Below, piece after piece: positions 1 through 6,932 of a DNA stretch of 64,000 nt. This DNA is from an uncultured Eubacterium sp. (GTDB lineage Bacteria; Bacillota; Clostridia; Oscillospirales; Acutalibacteraceae), in the NCBI GenBank assembly GCA_934561395.1, contig CAKTGF010000006.1, forward strand, positions 20,892-84,891. The letters are read 5' to 3'. Numbering within the stretch: the first letter of the stretch is position 1; each line of letters opens with the position of its first letter. Under the pieces are notes generated by a model that saw only the letters and a program-made list of their open reading frames with translations, made no database searches and was not told where the DNA came from. The position numbers were made by a program, and so were the translations under genes.

Positions 1-174
1 TATTGATGTTTCCCAATGCATAATATCAACCGTTGTGCCGTCAAGCTCGTTTACAAGCTGCGCCAGCTTGTGAATACGGGGTCTGTTTCTGAATAGGGAA
101 ATTATGCAGGTTAGCAATATTACAACTATTGCCACCGGCGAAACATATCTCATTGCAGATACGATATATTCCAT
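1..174 (-). CDS. N-terminus of a membrane-anchored protein, probably FHA-domain (partial)
   Basis: The first 58 codons of a leftward gene run off the window edge. The start ATG (172-174) has an AAAGGAGC ribosome site at about 182-189. Residues 9-28 form one hydrophobic segment, followed by a basic stretch (RNRPRIHK), so the rest should be cytoplasmic. The sequence after the helix (VNELDGTTVDIMHWETSI) resembles the lead-in to a forkhead-associated phosphothreonine-binding domain in clostridial FtsW-linked proteins, where ETSIGRS follows. That domain lies outside the window, so the FHA call is inference; the membrane anchor is seen directly. Confidence 0.55.
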   Translation of the reverse strand, partial: MEYIVSAMRYVSPVAIVVILLTCIISLFRNRPRIHKLAQLVNELDGTTVDIMHWETSI

Positions 175-218
175 AAATACAGCTCCTTTACCGTTTGTAG
201 TATTTAATGTTATACTTA

Positions 219-247
219 ATACTAATGATATTTTGCAAAAAAGTCAA
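219..247 (-). promoter_or_regulatory. candidate promoter for the leftward membrane protein
   Basis: Minus-strand TTGACT (242-247) and TAGTAT (219-224) are separated by 17 bases and lie about 45 bp upstream of the start codon at 174. The -10 box is imperfect and the region is AT-rich, so chance matches are possible. Confidence 0.4.
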
Positions 248-314
248 GAACTTGAATTTATAAGCAATATAATATATACTAATATTAATCGCAATTTCAG
301 AAAGGACAAAATCT

Positions 315-1370
315 ATGAGCATAAAAAAATCTATTTTCGGCACCCTTGCCGACGGAAAGGTAATTGACCTTTACACAATAACCAACAAAAGCGGCGCATC
401 GGTTTCGCTGCAAACCCTTGGCGCAGGTATTCAGTCGCTTTGTATGCCCGATAAAAACGGCAAGCTTGATGATGTGGTTTTGGGCTTTGACAACCCGCAG
501 GATTACACCAACCCCGATTACGGCTATCAGGGCCTGGCAGTGGGCAGATGGGCAAACCGTATCCGTGACGGAAAATTTACCTTTAAGGGCGTTGAGTACC
601 ACACCCCAAAAAACCAAGGCAGCTGGACCCTGCACGGCGGCGGCCGTTTCAGTTTTACCCCCTGGGAGGTTGAGGGTTATGACGATAACTCCGTAACCTT
701 TAAACGCTTTTCTCCCGACGGAGAGGACGGCTTTGGCGGCAACTTTGAAATTAAGGTAAAATACACCTTAACCGAAAGCAACGCCCTTGTGATTGATTAC
801 ACCGTTTTAAGCGATACCGACACCGTGGCAAACCCCACCAACCACGCATATTTTAACCTTAGCGGAAAAGCCGGCGAAGCCATTGAAAACCACTGTCTTA
901 TGATTAATTCCGACTATTTTACCGAAACCGACGATAACCAACTTACCACCGGTGAGCTGGGCGAGGTTAAGGGCACAATGATGGATTTTACACACCTGCA
1001 CAAAATCGGGGATAAAATCGACGAACCCTTCAGAGCAATTATTGACGGAATCGGATACGATAATAACTATTGCCTAAGAAGCAGCGATTTTACACAGGCT
1101 CACGCAGCAACCCTTTTGCACAGGGAAAGCGGCAGAAGGCTGGATGTTTATACCGACCTGCCGGGTATTCAGTTGTATTGCGGCGGCTGGCTCAGCAAGG
1201 ATTACACCGCAGGCAAAGGCGACAGCAAGGTTACATACCGCCGTGGAGTTGCCCTTGAAACCCAATTTTACCCCGATACACTGAACAACCCCAATTTCCC
1301 GTTCAAATATGTTAAGGCAGGGGAAGAATTTAAAACCACAACCGAATTTAGATTTTCTGTTGAAAAATAA
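315..1370 (+). CDS. galM: aldose 1-epimerase (galactose mutarotase)
   Basis: A 351-residue protein of the normal GalM length. It interconverts the alpha and beta anomers of hexoses such as galactose in the cytoplasm, feeding the Leloir pathway. Family landmarks are visible: the substrate-binding NRI (WANRIRDG) near residue 80, LHGG near 106, the catalytic histidine in NPTNHAYFNLSG near 175, and the catalytic glutamate in ETQFYPDTLNNPNFP near 315. A GAAAGG ribosome site precedes ATG 315. The acyltransferase gene starts 6 bp downstream, so the two are probably co-transcribed, though no pathway link is obvious. No other galactose genes are in the window. Confidence 0.93.
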   Translation: MSIKKSIFGTLADGKVIDLYTITNKSGASVSLQTLGAGIQSLCMPDKNGKLDDVVLGFDNPQDYTNPDYGYQGLAVGRWANRIRDGKFTFKGVEYHTPKNQGSWTLHGGGRFSFTPWEVEGYDDNSVTFKRFSPDGEDGFGGNFEIKVKYTLTESNALVIDYTVLSDTDTVANPTNHAYFNLSGKAGEAIENHCLMINSDYFTETDDNQLTTGELGEVKGTMMDFTHLHKIGDKIDEPFRAIIDGIGYDNNYCLRSSDFTQAHAATLLHRESGRRLDVYTDLPGIQLYCGGWLSKDYTAGKGDSKVTYRRGVALETQFYPDTLNNPNFPFKYVKAGEEFKTTTEFRFSVEK

Positions 1371-1376
1371 CCTAAT

Positions 1377-2387
1377 ATGAGTAAAAAGAACTATAATTCC
1401 TTAGACATTGCCAAGCTGTTTATGGCAGTTTGCGTTGTGGCAATTCACACAAACCCCTTTTATTTTTGCAACAACACCCTTATCGTTAATTTATACAATC
1501 AAATAATAAGCTGGGCAGTGCCGTTTTTCTTTATTTGCTCAGGCTTTTTAATCGGCAAAAAGGTTGATTTTTCATCTGATAATGCATATTTGCCAATTAA
1601 AAAATCGGCTGTTAAAATGCTTAAGCTTTATGTGATTTGGAGCGTTATTTACCTACCCCCGGCAATAGCCGAGCGGTTAGGCGCAGGCAAATCTCTTGCT
1701 TACAATTTGCTGCATTATGCCAAGGGCTTTATAATCAACGGCGAGCATTATAATTCGTGGATATTGTGGTATTTGCTGTCCTCCTTTTACGCACTTGCGC
1801 TTATTGCGTTTCTTGTAAAGCGCAGGCTTTCGTTAAAGAAAATAACGGCAATCGGCGCAGGGCTTTTTGTGTGCTGGCTTTTGCTTAACACACTCGGCGA
1901 TTACGAGTCGCAATTGCCCGCTGCAATAAAAAGGCTTATGCCGCTGATTGACGCAACCGTAAGCAGGGGCAAGCCCTTGCAGGGATTTTTATACGTTCCC
2001 TTGGGTATGTGCCTGGCAAAAGCAAAAATTAAGGTGCCCTATTGCGGCATAGCCTTTGTCCTTTGCTTTGCCTTAAGTTTTTTCATAAGCCCTACATTGG
2101 GCAGAGCGTTAACGCCCTTTACCGTTTCGGCGCTTTTCGGCATGGTTGTATCTGCCGATTTGCCGGATTCAAAGGCATACCCTGTTATGCGCAAGCTGAG
2201 CACGGGAATATATTTTATTCATCTTTATTGCTGGATGCTGGTTTATCTTGTGCTCTACGGCAAAAAGACCTACGGCCCAACGGCATTTTTTGCAACGGTG
2301 CTGCTGTCTGCCGCACTTACAGGGGTATGGATTGTAATAACCGCTAAAATCAAAAAGCGAAAAGCGCCTAAGGCACACGCCGCATAA
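1377..2387 (+). CDS. membrane acyltransferase, acyltransferase-3 (OafA/YrhL-like) family
   Basis: A 336-residue polytopic membrane protein. It opens with the family signature near the N-terminus (LDIAKLFMAVCVVAIHT, with the conserved His after VAI) and continues with about ten hydrophobic helices, ending in a basic tail (KIKKRKAPKAHAA). Members move acetyl or other acyl groups onto surface glycans or lipids; the substrate here is unknown. It starts 6 bp after galM. I see no good Shine-Dalgarno sequence, so translation may depend on coupling to galM. Two other proteins of this family occur in the window (about 5.9 and 40.6 kb) but are not close copies. Confidence 0.8.
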   Translation: MSKKNYNSLDIAKLFMAVCVVAIHTNPFYFCNNTLIVNLYNQIISWAVPFFFICSGFLIGKKVDFSSDNAYLPIKKSAVKMLKLYVIWSVIYLPPAIAERLGAGKSLAYNLLHYAKGFIINGEHYNSWILWYLLSSFYALALIAFLVKRRLSLKKITAIGAGLFVCWLLLNTLGDYESQLPAAIKRLMPLIDATVSRGKPLQGFLYVPLGMCLAKAKIKVPYCGIAFVLCFALSFFISPTLGRALTPFTVSALFGMVVSADLPDSKAYPVMRKLSTGIYFIHLYCWMLVYLVLYGKKTYGPTAFFATVLLSAALTGVWIVITAKIKKRKAPKAHAA

Positions 2388-2445
2388 AAAACATTTTCCC
2401 TTTGCCGATAATTCGGTAACCCTTCAATGCATTTCATTTTGTGTG

Positions 2446-2474
2446 TTGACAAATAACAGCCATAATGTTATCAT
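2446..2474 (+). promoter_or_regulatory. strong promoter of the leader/GNAT cluster
   Basis: TTGACA (2446-2451) and TATCAT (2469-2474) with a 17-base spacer. Transcription should start near 2481, just before the ribosome site AGAGGA (2483-2488) of the leader ORF, so the transcript begins almost directly at a translatable leader. Confidence 0.8.
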
Positions 2475-2495
2475 TTGAAAAAAGAGGAATTCATT

Positions 2496-2588
2496 ATGAT
2501 TGATTTGATTGCAAAAGTGAACACCGCAGCAATGCGCAGACAGCCTATGCATTATGCATGGGCTTATTTGCATTGTGTTCAGCGGTAG
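2496..2588 (+). CDS. 30-residue leader peptide of the GNAT/methyltransferase cluster
   Basis: A short ORF starts at ATG 2496 with AGAGGA eight bases upstream and ends at TAG 2586-2588. Its first residues are MIDLIAKVNTAAMRRQP and its last are LHCVQR. Nothing suggests a stable product: there is no signal peptide or domain. The ORF contains a 10-bp hairpin (2542-2564), and its last codons plus stop (2575-2589) can pair with the 5' arm of the terminator that follows. This is the layout of ribosome-controlled attenuation, as in leaders of ribosome-targeting-antibiotic resistance genes. The inducing signal is unknown. No run of one amino acid is present, so amino-acid starvation sensing is less likely than general stalling. 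Confidence 0.72.
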   Translation: MIDLIAKVNTAAMRRQPMHYAWAYLHCVQR

Positions 2589-2656
2589 TAATCAATCGAT
2601 TTATAGCATAACAAAACTGCTGACGAACACTTATGTTTGCCGGCAGTTATTTTTTT
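2575..2656 (+). promoter_or_regulatory. transcription attenuator: antiterminator versus intrinsic terminator
   Basis: Terminator: 2615-2629 pairs with 2634-2648 over 15 positions (one mismatch, two G-U) with loop CTTA, followed by a T-rich run 2649-2656. Competing antiterminator: 2575-2589 (the end of the leader ORF including its stop) can pair with 2616-2630, giving 6 bp, a 2x2 internal loop, then 7 more pairs. A ribosome finishing the leader would cover 2575-2589 and allow termination; a ribosome stalled upstream would leave it free and allow read-through. The pairing was read by eye and no folding energies were computed. Confidence 0.72.
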
Positions 2657-2675
2657 ATTTACGGAGAGTGAAATT

Positions 2676-3122
2676 ATGATTAGAGAATTAACCCTTAACG
2701 ATTTTGAAATTGCAGAAAATATTATTGCAAGGCTGCATAAATTGCATGTTGAAAACAGACCTGATTTTTATAAAGAAGATGAGCGCCCCATAGACAAAAA
2801 GGAATACAGGCAGCTGTTAAAAAGCCAAGACAAAATCAACCTTGCCTTTGTTGTTGATAACAAAATTGCAGGTATATGCCTTGCAACAGTTAAAAACAGA
2901 ATTGAAAAATCAATTTATATTGACGACATTTTCGTACTTGAAGAATTCAGGCACCGGGGCATTGCCACAAGGCTTTTTGAACAAATCAAGGTTATCGCAA
3001 AAGATATTGGGGCAAAAAGAATTGATTTAACGGTGTGGCAATTTAACACCCCTGCCCTAAGCTTTTACAAATCCCTTGGAATGGAAACACAAAGAACAAT
3101 ATTAGAAACGAGGTTAAAATGA
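2676..3122 (+). CDS. GNAT-family N-acetyltransferase (first of three)
   Basis: A 148-residue GNAT protein. ATG 2676 (MIRELTLNDFEIAENI) is preferred to the upstream in-frame ATG at 2637 because that one lies inside the terminator hairpin, while GGAG at 2663-2666 is well placed for 2676. The acetyl-CoA pyrophosphate loop is HRGIATRLF near residue 102, and the C-terminal FYKSLGME motif is typical of RimI-like and aminoglycoside/other small-molecule acetyltransferases. Substrate unknown. It is the first gene after the attenuator. Its last 14 codons lie inside a 46-bp sequence that recurs at the end of the next gene. Confidence 0.82.
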   Translation: MIRELTLNDFEIAENIIARLHKLHVENRPDFYKEDERPIDKKEYRQLLKSQDKINLAFVVDNKIAGICLATVKNRIEKSIYIDDIFVLEEFRHRGIATRLFEQIKVIAKDIGAKRIDLTVWQFNTPALSFYKSLGMETQRTILETRLK

Positions 3123-3123
3123 T
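3078..3123 (+). repeat. 46-bp direct repeat, copy 1 (gene junction)
   Basis: Identical at all 46 positions to 3666-3711. Here it encodes the C-terminus of the first GNAT protein (GMETQRTILETRLK, a normal GNAT ending) and supplies the ACGAGG ribosome site of the next gene. This copy looks ancestral because it is read in a natural frame. Confidence 0.95.
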
Positions 3124-3693
3124 ATGTTAAATCACAAAGGAACTCAAGCAATAAAAACCGAACGGCTATTGTTGAGAAAAATTAAAGAAAGCGATTACAA
3201 GGATATGTATGTATTTACAGTCAAGGAAGAGGTGGCAAAGTATGTATCCTGGTCGGTACACAAAAGCATTGAGGAAACAAAAGCCCTGTGCAAAATGTGG
3301 GCAAGCGAATACTCAAATAACAGCCGATACAATTGGGCTATTGTATATGACGGCAGGGTTATCGGCAGCATTGATGTTGTAAAAATTATTGACACAACAG
3401 CGATAATCGGCTGGCAAATAGACAGTACATATTGGAATAAGGGCATTGTAACGGAGGCTGCAACAGCTGTAAGAGATTATCTTTTCAGTGAAATAGGCAT
3501 TGAGGCAATTGAAGCGGAATATGTTAAAGACAATATCGGCTCAGGCAGAGTAATGCAAAAAATCGGAATGAAGGAAACTCCCCTAAAAAACTCTTTAACC
3601 TATCAGGCAAGGCATATTTCACAAGTTGACGGAATACCGATAATCTGCTGCAAGCTGACAAAAGAGGAATGGAAACACAAAGAACAATATTAG
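3124..3693 (+). CDS. GNAT-family N-acetyltransferase, RimJ/RimL-like (second of three)
   Basis: A 189-residue GNAT protein of the RimJ/RimL type. It begins with the classical strand IKTERLLLRKIKESDY, has a shortened acetyl-CoA loop around WNKGIVTEAATAV near residue 105, and AEYVKDNIGSGRVMQKIGM near 140. Members acetylate ribosomal-protein N-termini, amino acids or antibiotics; the substrate here is unknown. The ribosome site GAGG (3110-3113) lies in repeat copy 1. The last nine codons (EEWKHKEQY) are repeat copy 2 read in a different frame from copy 1, so the natural C-terminus appears to have been replaced when the cassette formed. Confidence 0.83.
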   Translation: MLNHKGTQAIKTERLLLRKIKESDYKDMYVFTVKEEVAKYVSWSVHKSIEETKALCKMWASEYSNNSRYNWAIVYDGRVIGSIDVVKIIDTTAIIGWQIDSTYWNKGIVTEAATAVRDYLFSEIGIEAIEAEYVKDNIGSGRVMQKIGMKETPLKNSLTYQARHISQVDGIPIICCKLTKEEWKHKEQY

Positions 3694-3711
3694 AAACGAG
3701 GTTAAAATGAT
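3666..3711 (+). repeat. 46-bp direct repeat, copy 2 (gene junction)
   Basis: Perfect copy of 3078-3123, placed 588 bp downstream so that the repeats bracket the second GNAT gene. It is read in another frame, ends that gene at TAG (3691-3693), and gives the methyltransferase both its ribosome site GAGG (3698-3701) and its start codon. Confidence 0.95.
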
Positions 3712-4483
3712 GAAAGAAATAATTGAATTTTACAACAATTATGATGAAGACCGCAGGCTAAAAAGGAAAAACCATTTGCCCGAATATTTAATAACTATGA
3801 AATACATAAAAAAATTCCTGACTCCTGACTCAAAAATACTTGAAATAGGGGCAGGAACGGGTAGATATTCCATAACGCTTGCCGATATGGGGTATGATGT
3901 TACAAGTGTTGAGCTTGTGCCCCATAATATAGAAATTTTAAAATCAAAAATCAAGCCTGAACACAATATTACCGTTTATGAGGGTAACGCTTGCGATTTA
4001 TCATTTATTGAAAGCAATAAATATGACATTGTATTATTACTCGGCCCAATGTATCACCTTTTCAATGATGAGGATAAACAAATGGCAATGAGCGAGGCTA
4101 TAAGAGTTGCTAAAAAAGGCGGCATTATTTATTCTGCATATTGTAATAGCGACACTTGCACCTATAAAATGTTTTACCGAAAGAAAATTCTGCACTACAT
4201 TGACGCAGGATTAATAGATGAAAACTACCACGTTATTTCAAATCCTAACGAGGTGTTTGAGCTATATAGGAAGCCGGATATTGACGAGTTAATGAAGAAA
4301 TACAATGTTACAAGGCTGCATTTTGTCGGCGTGGATATGCTTTCGTATTTGTACAGCAACAAACTGAACATGTTAAATAAAAGAGAGTTTGAAGAATATT
4401 TAAAATTTTTATCAGCAATATGCGAGCGTGAAGATTTAGTTGGCTTTTCTCAGCACATGCTCGATATATTCAGAAAGGATTAG
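3707..4483 (+). CDS. class I SAM-dependent methyltransferase
   Basis: A 258-residue methyltransferase. Motif I is ILEIGAGTGRYS near residue 45, the acidic residue ending strand 2 is in VTSVELVP near 70, and motif IV is YDIVLLLGPMYHLF near 108; a family-specific C-terminal half follows. The substrate cannot be read; small-molecule and antibiotic methylation are possible in this setting. ATG 3707 and the adjacent ATG 3710 could both serve; the GAGG site in the repeat fits either. The gene ends 2 bp before the P-loop gene, so they are co-transcribed. Confidence 0.85.
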   Translation: MMKEIIEFYNNYDEDRRLKRKNHLPEYLITMKYIKKFLTPDSKILEIGAGTGRYSITLADMGYDVTSVELVPHNIEILKSKIKPEHNITVYEGNACDLSFIESNKYDIVLLLGPMYHLFNDEDKQMAMSEAIRVAKKGGIIYSAYCNSDTCTYKMFYRKKILHYIDAGLIDENYHVISNPNEVFELYRKPDIDELMKKYNVTRLHFVGVDMLSYLYSNKLNMLNKREFEEYLKFLSAICEREDLVGFSQHMLDIFRKD

Positions 4484-4485
4484 CA

Positions 4486-4965
4486 ATGAATATTACATAT
4501 ATAACAGGCGCAACAAGCACAGGAAAAACAACATATACAAAGAGCATTTGCAACAATGAAATCATTGTAAGTTTGGATGCTTTGTCAAAGGCATGTCGTT
4601 TCACATTTGACGATTTCAAGTTATATACAGATAAGGTTTCAATCAAACCTACTGTCAATAATGATATATTTTTGAAATTTGTAAAAACATACATTGATTA
4701 CTTGTCAACTGATTACCCTAACAGAAACATAATAGTTGAGGGTTGCCATTTTACACCTGACGAGTTTTTATCAATCTTTCCTAACGCTAAAGCAGTAGCA
4801 TTAGGAATAACAGATAATTTAATTGCATTAGAGCAAATCAATAAAAGAGATTGGATGTCCAAACTTGATGATAAAATCAAAAATGAATACGCAAATCAAA
4901 TTGTTGAATATTCAAATCAATTAAAGAATAAATCAAACATTGAATATATCGAACTTATAAGTTAG
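4486..4965 (+). CDS. small P-loop NTPase, possible nucleoside/small-molecule kinase
   Basis: A 159-residue protein with a clear Walker A loop at the N-terminus (ITGATSTGKTTYTK, residues 5-18), an aspartate-containing strand after it (EIIVSLDALSKA) and a second hydrophobic strand (NIIVEGCHF) that could be Walker B-like. Its size and layout match small P-loop kinases such as shikimate or antibiotic kinases, but no substrate motif is recognisable. The codons are more AT-rich than those of neighbouring housekeeping genes, which fits the acquired look of the cluster. It starts 2 bp after the methyltransferase stop. Confidence 0.65.
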   Translation: MNITYITGATSTGKTTYTKSICNNEIIVSLDALSKACRFTFDDFKLYTDKVSIKPTVNNDIFLKFVKTYIDYLSTDYPNRNIIVEGCHFTPDEFLSIFPNAKAVALGITDNLIALEQINKRDWMSKLDDKIKNEYANQIVEYSNQLKNKSNIEYIELIS

Positions 4966-4983
4966 AAACGAGGCTAAAATGAT
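4961..4983 (+). repeat. partial third copy of the junction repeat
   Basis: From about 4962 the sequence matches the last 22 bases of the 46-bp repeat with one change (T to C at the GAGG-TTAAA step). Again it holds the stop of one gene, the ACGAGG ribosome site and the start of the next. Confidence 0.8.
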
Positions 4984-5416
4984 ATTAACTAAGCTGAATT
5001 CAAGCAATTACGATTTAAGCGACAATGTGTGGAACATGGAAAGCTGTGAGTTTACAAAGCAATTTACGGAGCAGGTTGCCTGCAAAAACCGTGAGCCCTA
5101 TATTTTTGAACAAAACGGTAAATATATTGCCTGCTGTGATTTGGTGCTTGATTACGGAGAATACACTCAAAAAGATATTAAAATTTATTTATCAAGGCTG
5201 ATTGTAAAAAAAGAATTACGCAATAACGGAATCGGGCAAGAAGTATTAAAAAATATGATAGATTTATGCAAAAGCAGAGGCTATAAATATGTTACCCTGG
5301 GTGTGGATGCAAATAACAAAAGAGCCTTGCATATTTATGAGAAAAACGGCTTTCAAATCTATGAAACCGCTGCCGATAACCACGGCGAATACCACAAAAT
5401 GATATTAAAAATTTGA
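4979..5416 (+). CDS. GNAT-family N-acetyltransferase (third of three)
   Basis: A 145-residue GNAT protein. The acetyl-CoA-binding signature is RNNGIGQEVLKNMI near residue 80, followed by TLGVDANNKRALHIYEKNGF near 105, the usual ending of the fold. The start ATG 4979 and its ribosome site are supplied by the third junction repeat. It is the last gene of the cluster and is followed by a strong terminator. The substrate is unknown; the acidic N-terminal half differs from those of the other two GNAT proteins, so these are three separate enzymes rather than duplicates. Confidence 0.82.
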   Translation: MILTKLNSSNYDLSDNVWNMESCEFTKQFTEQVACKNREPYIFEQNGKYIACCDLVLDYGEYTQKDIKIYLSRLIVKKELRNNGIGQEVLKNMIDLCKSRGYKYVTLGVDANNKRALHIYEKNGFQIYETAADNHGEYHKMILKI

Positions 5417-5430
5417 ATATTGGCGCACAA

Positions 5431-5461
5431 AAAAATGCAACAGAAATCTGTTGCATTTTTT
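5431..5461 (+). terminator. bidirectional intrinsic terminator after the GNAT cluster
   Basis: A 13-bp perfect stem (5431-5443 with 5448-5460), loop AAAT, A-run before and T-run after. It can serve both the rightward cluster and the leftward ridA gene, whose stop lies at 5483. Confidence 0.9.
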
Positions 5462-5482
5462 ATATGTTATATTGTGTTTTTA

Positions 5483-5854
5483 TTAAAGTTCTGCTATAAG
5501 CTCAACCTCGCAAAGAACGCCCTTCGGCAAATCCTTAACTGCCACGCATGAACGAGCCGGCTTCGATACGAAATATGAGCCGTAAACCTCGTTAAAAGCG
5601 CCGAAATCGTTAATATCCGCAAGGAAGCAAACTGTTTTTACTACCTTATCCATTGATGTGCCTGCTGCCTCAACAACTGCCTTAAGGTTTTCGCAAACCT
5701 GTGTGGTTTGCTCCTCAATAGTTGTTGCCTCAACAGTGTTGGTTTTGGGGTTAATTGCAATTTGACCCGATGTAAAAAGCAAGCCATTTGCCTTTACTGC
5801 CTGAGAATAAGGGCCGATTGCACCGGGTGCGTTTGTTGTTGATACATATTCCAT
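5483..5854 (-). CDS. ridA: RidA family enamine/imine deaminase
   Basis: A 123-residue protein of the standard RidA (YjgF/UK114) length. It hydrolyses reactive enamines/imines such as 2-aminoacrylate and 2-iminobutyrate to the keto acid and ammonia, protecting PLP enzymes. The arginine that binds the substrate carboxylate is in KPARSCVAVKDLPKG near residue 105, and PGAIGPYSQAVKANGLLFTSGQ is typical of the N-terminal half. The ribosome site AAGGAG is clear. It is the last gene of a leftward run behind ilvA, whose product makes exactly these intermediates, so the linkage is functional. One acyltransferase gene lies between them. Confidence 0.95.
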   Translation of the reverse strand: MEYVSTTNAPGAIGPYSQAVKANGLLFTSGQIAINPKTNTVEATTIEEQTTQVCENLKAVVEAAGTSMDKVVKTVCFLADINDFGAFNEVYGSYFVSKPARSCVAVKDLPKGVLCEVELIAEL

Positions 5855-5865
5855 AATAAATCTCC

Positions 5866-6921
5866 TTAACTTAATAATTTTTCTTTAACTTTATTCATAA
5901 CCGCATTATACGGTATTGCAAGAGCACAGCAAGCAACCATGATAACCACCGAAAATGCAACAGCTGCCAAGGTGCATAAAATATTATTGTTTTGAATATC
6001 GGGTGAAATGATATTACATATCCTTATATCTATACTGCCGATAAGGAAAAAATAATGAACACCGTATATAAACAAAGTGTTTTTGCCTATGTATAACGAT
6101 AATTTACTGTTGCATAGGTTTGCAAATGCAAGCACTGCGATTATACCTAAAAATGCGGCTGCGATTGTTAAAAACAGGTTTGCATATTCACCGAAAGCAA
6201 ACATAACAATTTGATTTGTTATGGCATAATTGTAATGGGACACAATTATACATCCTAACAAAGCGACAACACCAAAAACGGAGTTTTTTGCAATATTCGA
6301 GCCGGTTGCAAAGGCGTTTATCTTGTCTTTAAACACATAGCCCACAGCCATAAAGAGTATTGAAAACGCAGCAACATCAATAAACCACGGGCACTGCAAA
6401 GAAAAATGTTCGGATAACAGGAAAGACAAAATGCATAATGCAGCGGATACCAAAAGAATTAAAGGCTTTTTGTTTTTTAACAATTTTATCAAAGCAAAGA
6501 GCAAGGTTTCACAAATAAATATACACGGCAAAAACCACAAGGGCTTAACCGAATATTCGCTCTGCCCCATTGCGCAAAAAATGCCCAAACATTCTTTCGC
6601 AACCGATTGAAGGGTTCTGTCATGCTGCAAAAGGCTCGCCGCCAAATCCTTGACTACAAACAATATCGAAAGCAGCACATACGGTAATATCAACGAAACC
6701 ATTCTTTTTTTAAAGAATTTTTTTGTTTCACAAATTTTAAAGGTTAATCCGGTAAGTAAAAAGAACAACGGCATGTGAAAGGAATATATAAATATTTTGA
6801 GCTCATTGGGTATTGTTGCGTGCCCAAAAACAACTAAACAAATGCCAATTGCCTTGGCTGTATCTATATAATCTATTCTGCTTTTAGATATTTTTATTGC
6901 AATTATCTCACTATTACTCAT
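5866..6921 (-). CDS. membrane acyltransferase, acyltransferase-3 family
   Basis: A 351-residue polytopic protein with the family start RIDYIDTAKAIGICLVVFGHA (catalytic-type His at the end of the first helix), FHMPLFFLLTGL near residue 50 and about ten helices. It resembles fucose 4-O-acetylase-like members that acetylate extracytoplasmic glycans. It lies between ilvA (11 bp upstream) and ridA (11 bp downstream), so it is transcribed with them, although no biochemical link to threonine deamination is apparent. A short AGGA ribosome site precedes ATG 6921. Confidence 0.8.
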   Translation of the reverse strand: MSNSEIIAIKISKSRIDYIDTAKAIGICLVVFGHATIPNELKIFIYSFHMPLFFLLTGLTFKICETKKFFKKRMVSLILPYVLLSILFVVKDLAASLLQHDRTLQSVAKECLGIFCAMGQSEYSVKPLWFLPCIFICETLLFALIKLLKNKKPLILLVSAALCILSFLLSEHFSLQCPWFIDVAAFSILFMAVGYVFKDKINAFATGSNIAKNSVFGVVALLGCIIVSHYNYAITNQIVMFAFGEYANLFLTIAAAFLGIIAVLAFANLCNSKLSLYIGKNTLFIYGVHYFFLIGSIDIRICNIISPDIQNNNILCTLAAVAFSVVIMVACCALAIPYNAVMNKVKEKLLS

Positions 6922-6932
6922 AACAATTCCTG

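Noticed and set aside
104..367. 87-residue ORF on the plus strand at the window start
   Set aside because: It overlaps the leftward membrane-protein gene, the promoter gap and the galM start, has no ribosome site and a composition unlike a real protein.
2637..2675. Upstream in-frame start extending GNAT 1 by 13 codons
   Set aside because: The extra codons lie within the attenuator's terminator hairpin and T-run; ATG 2676 has the proper ribosome site.
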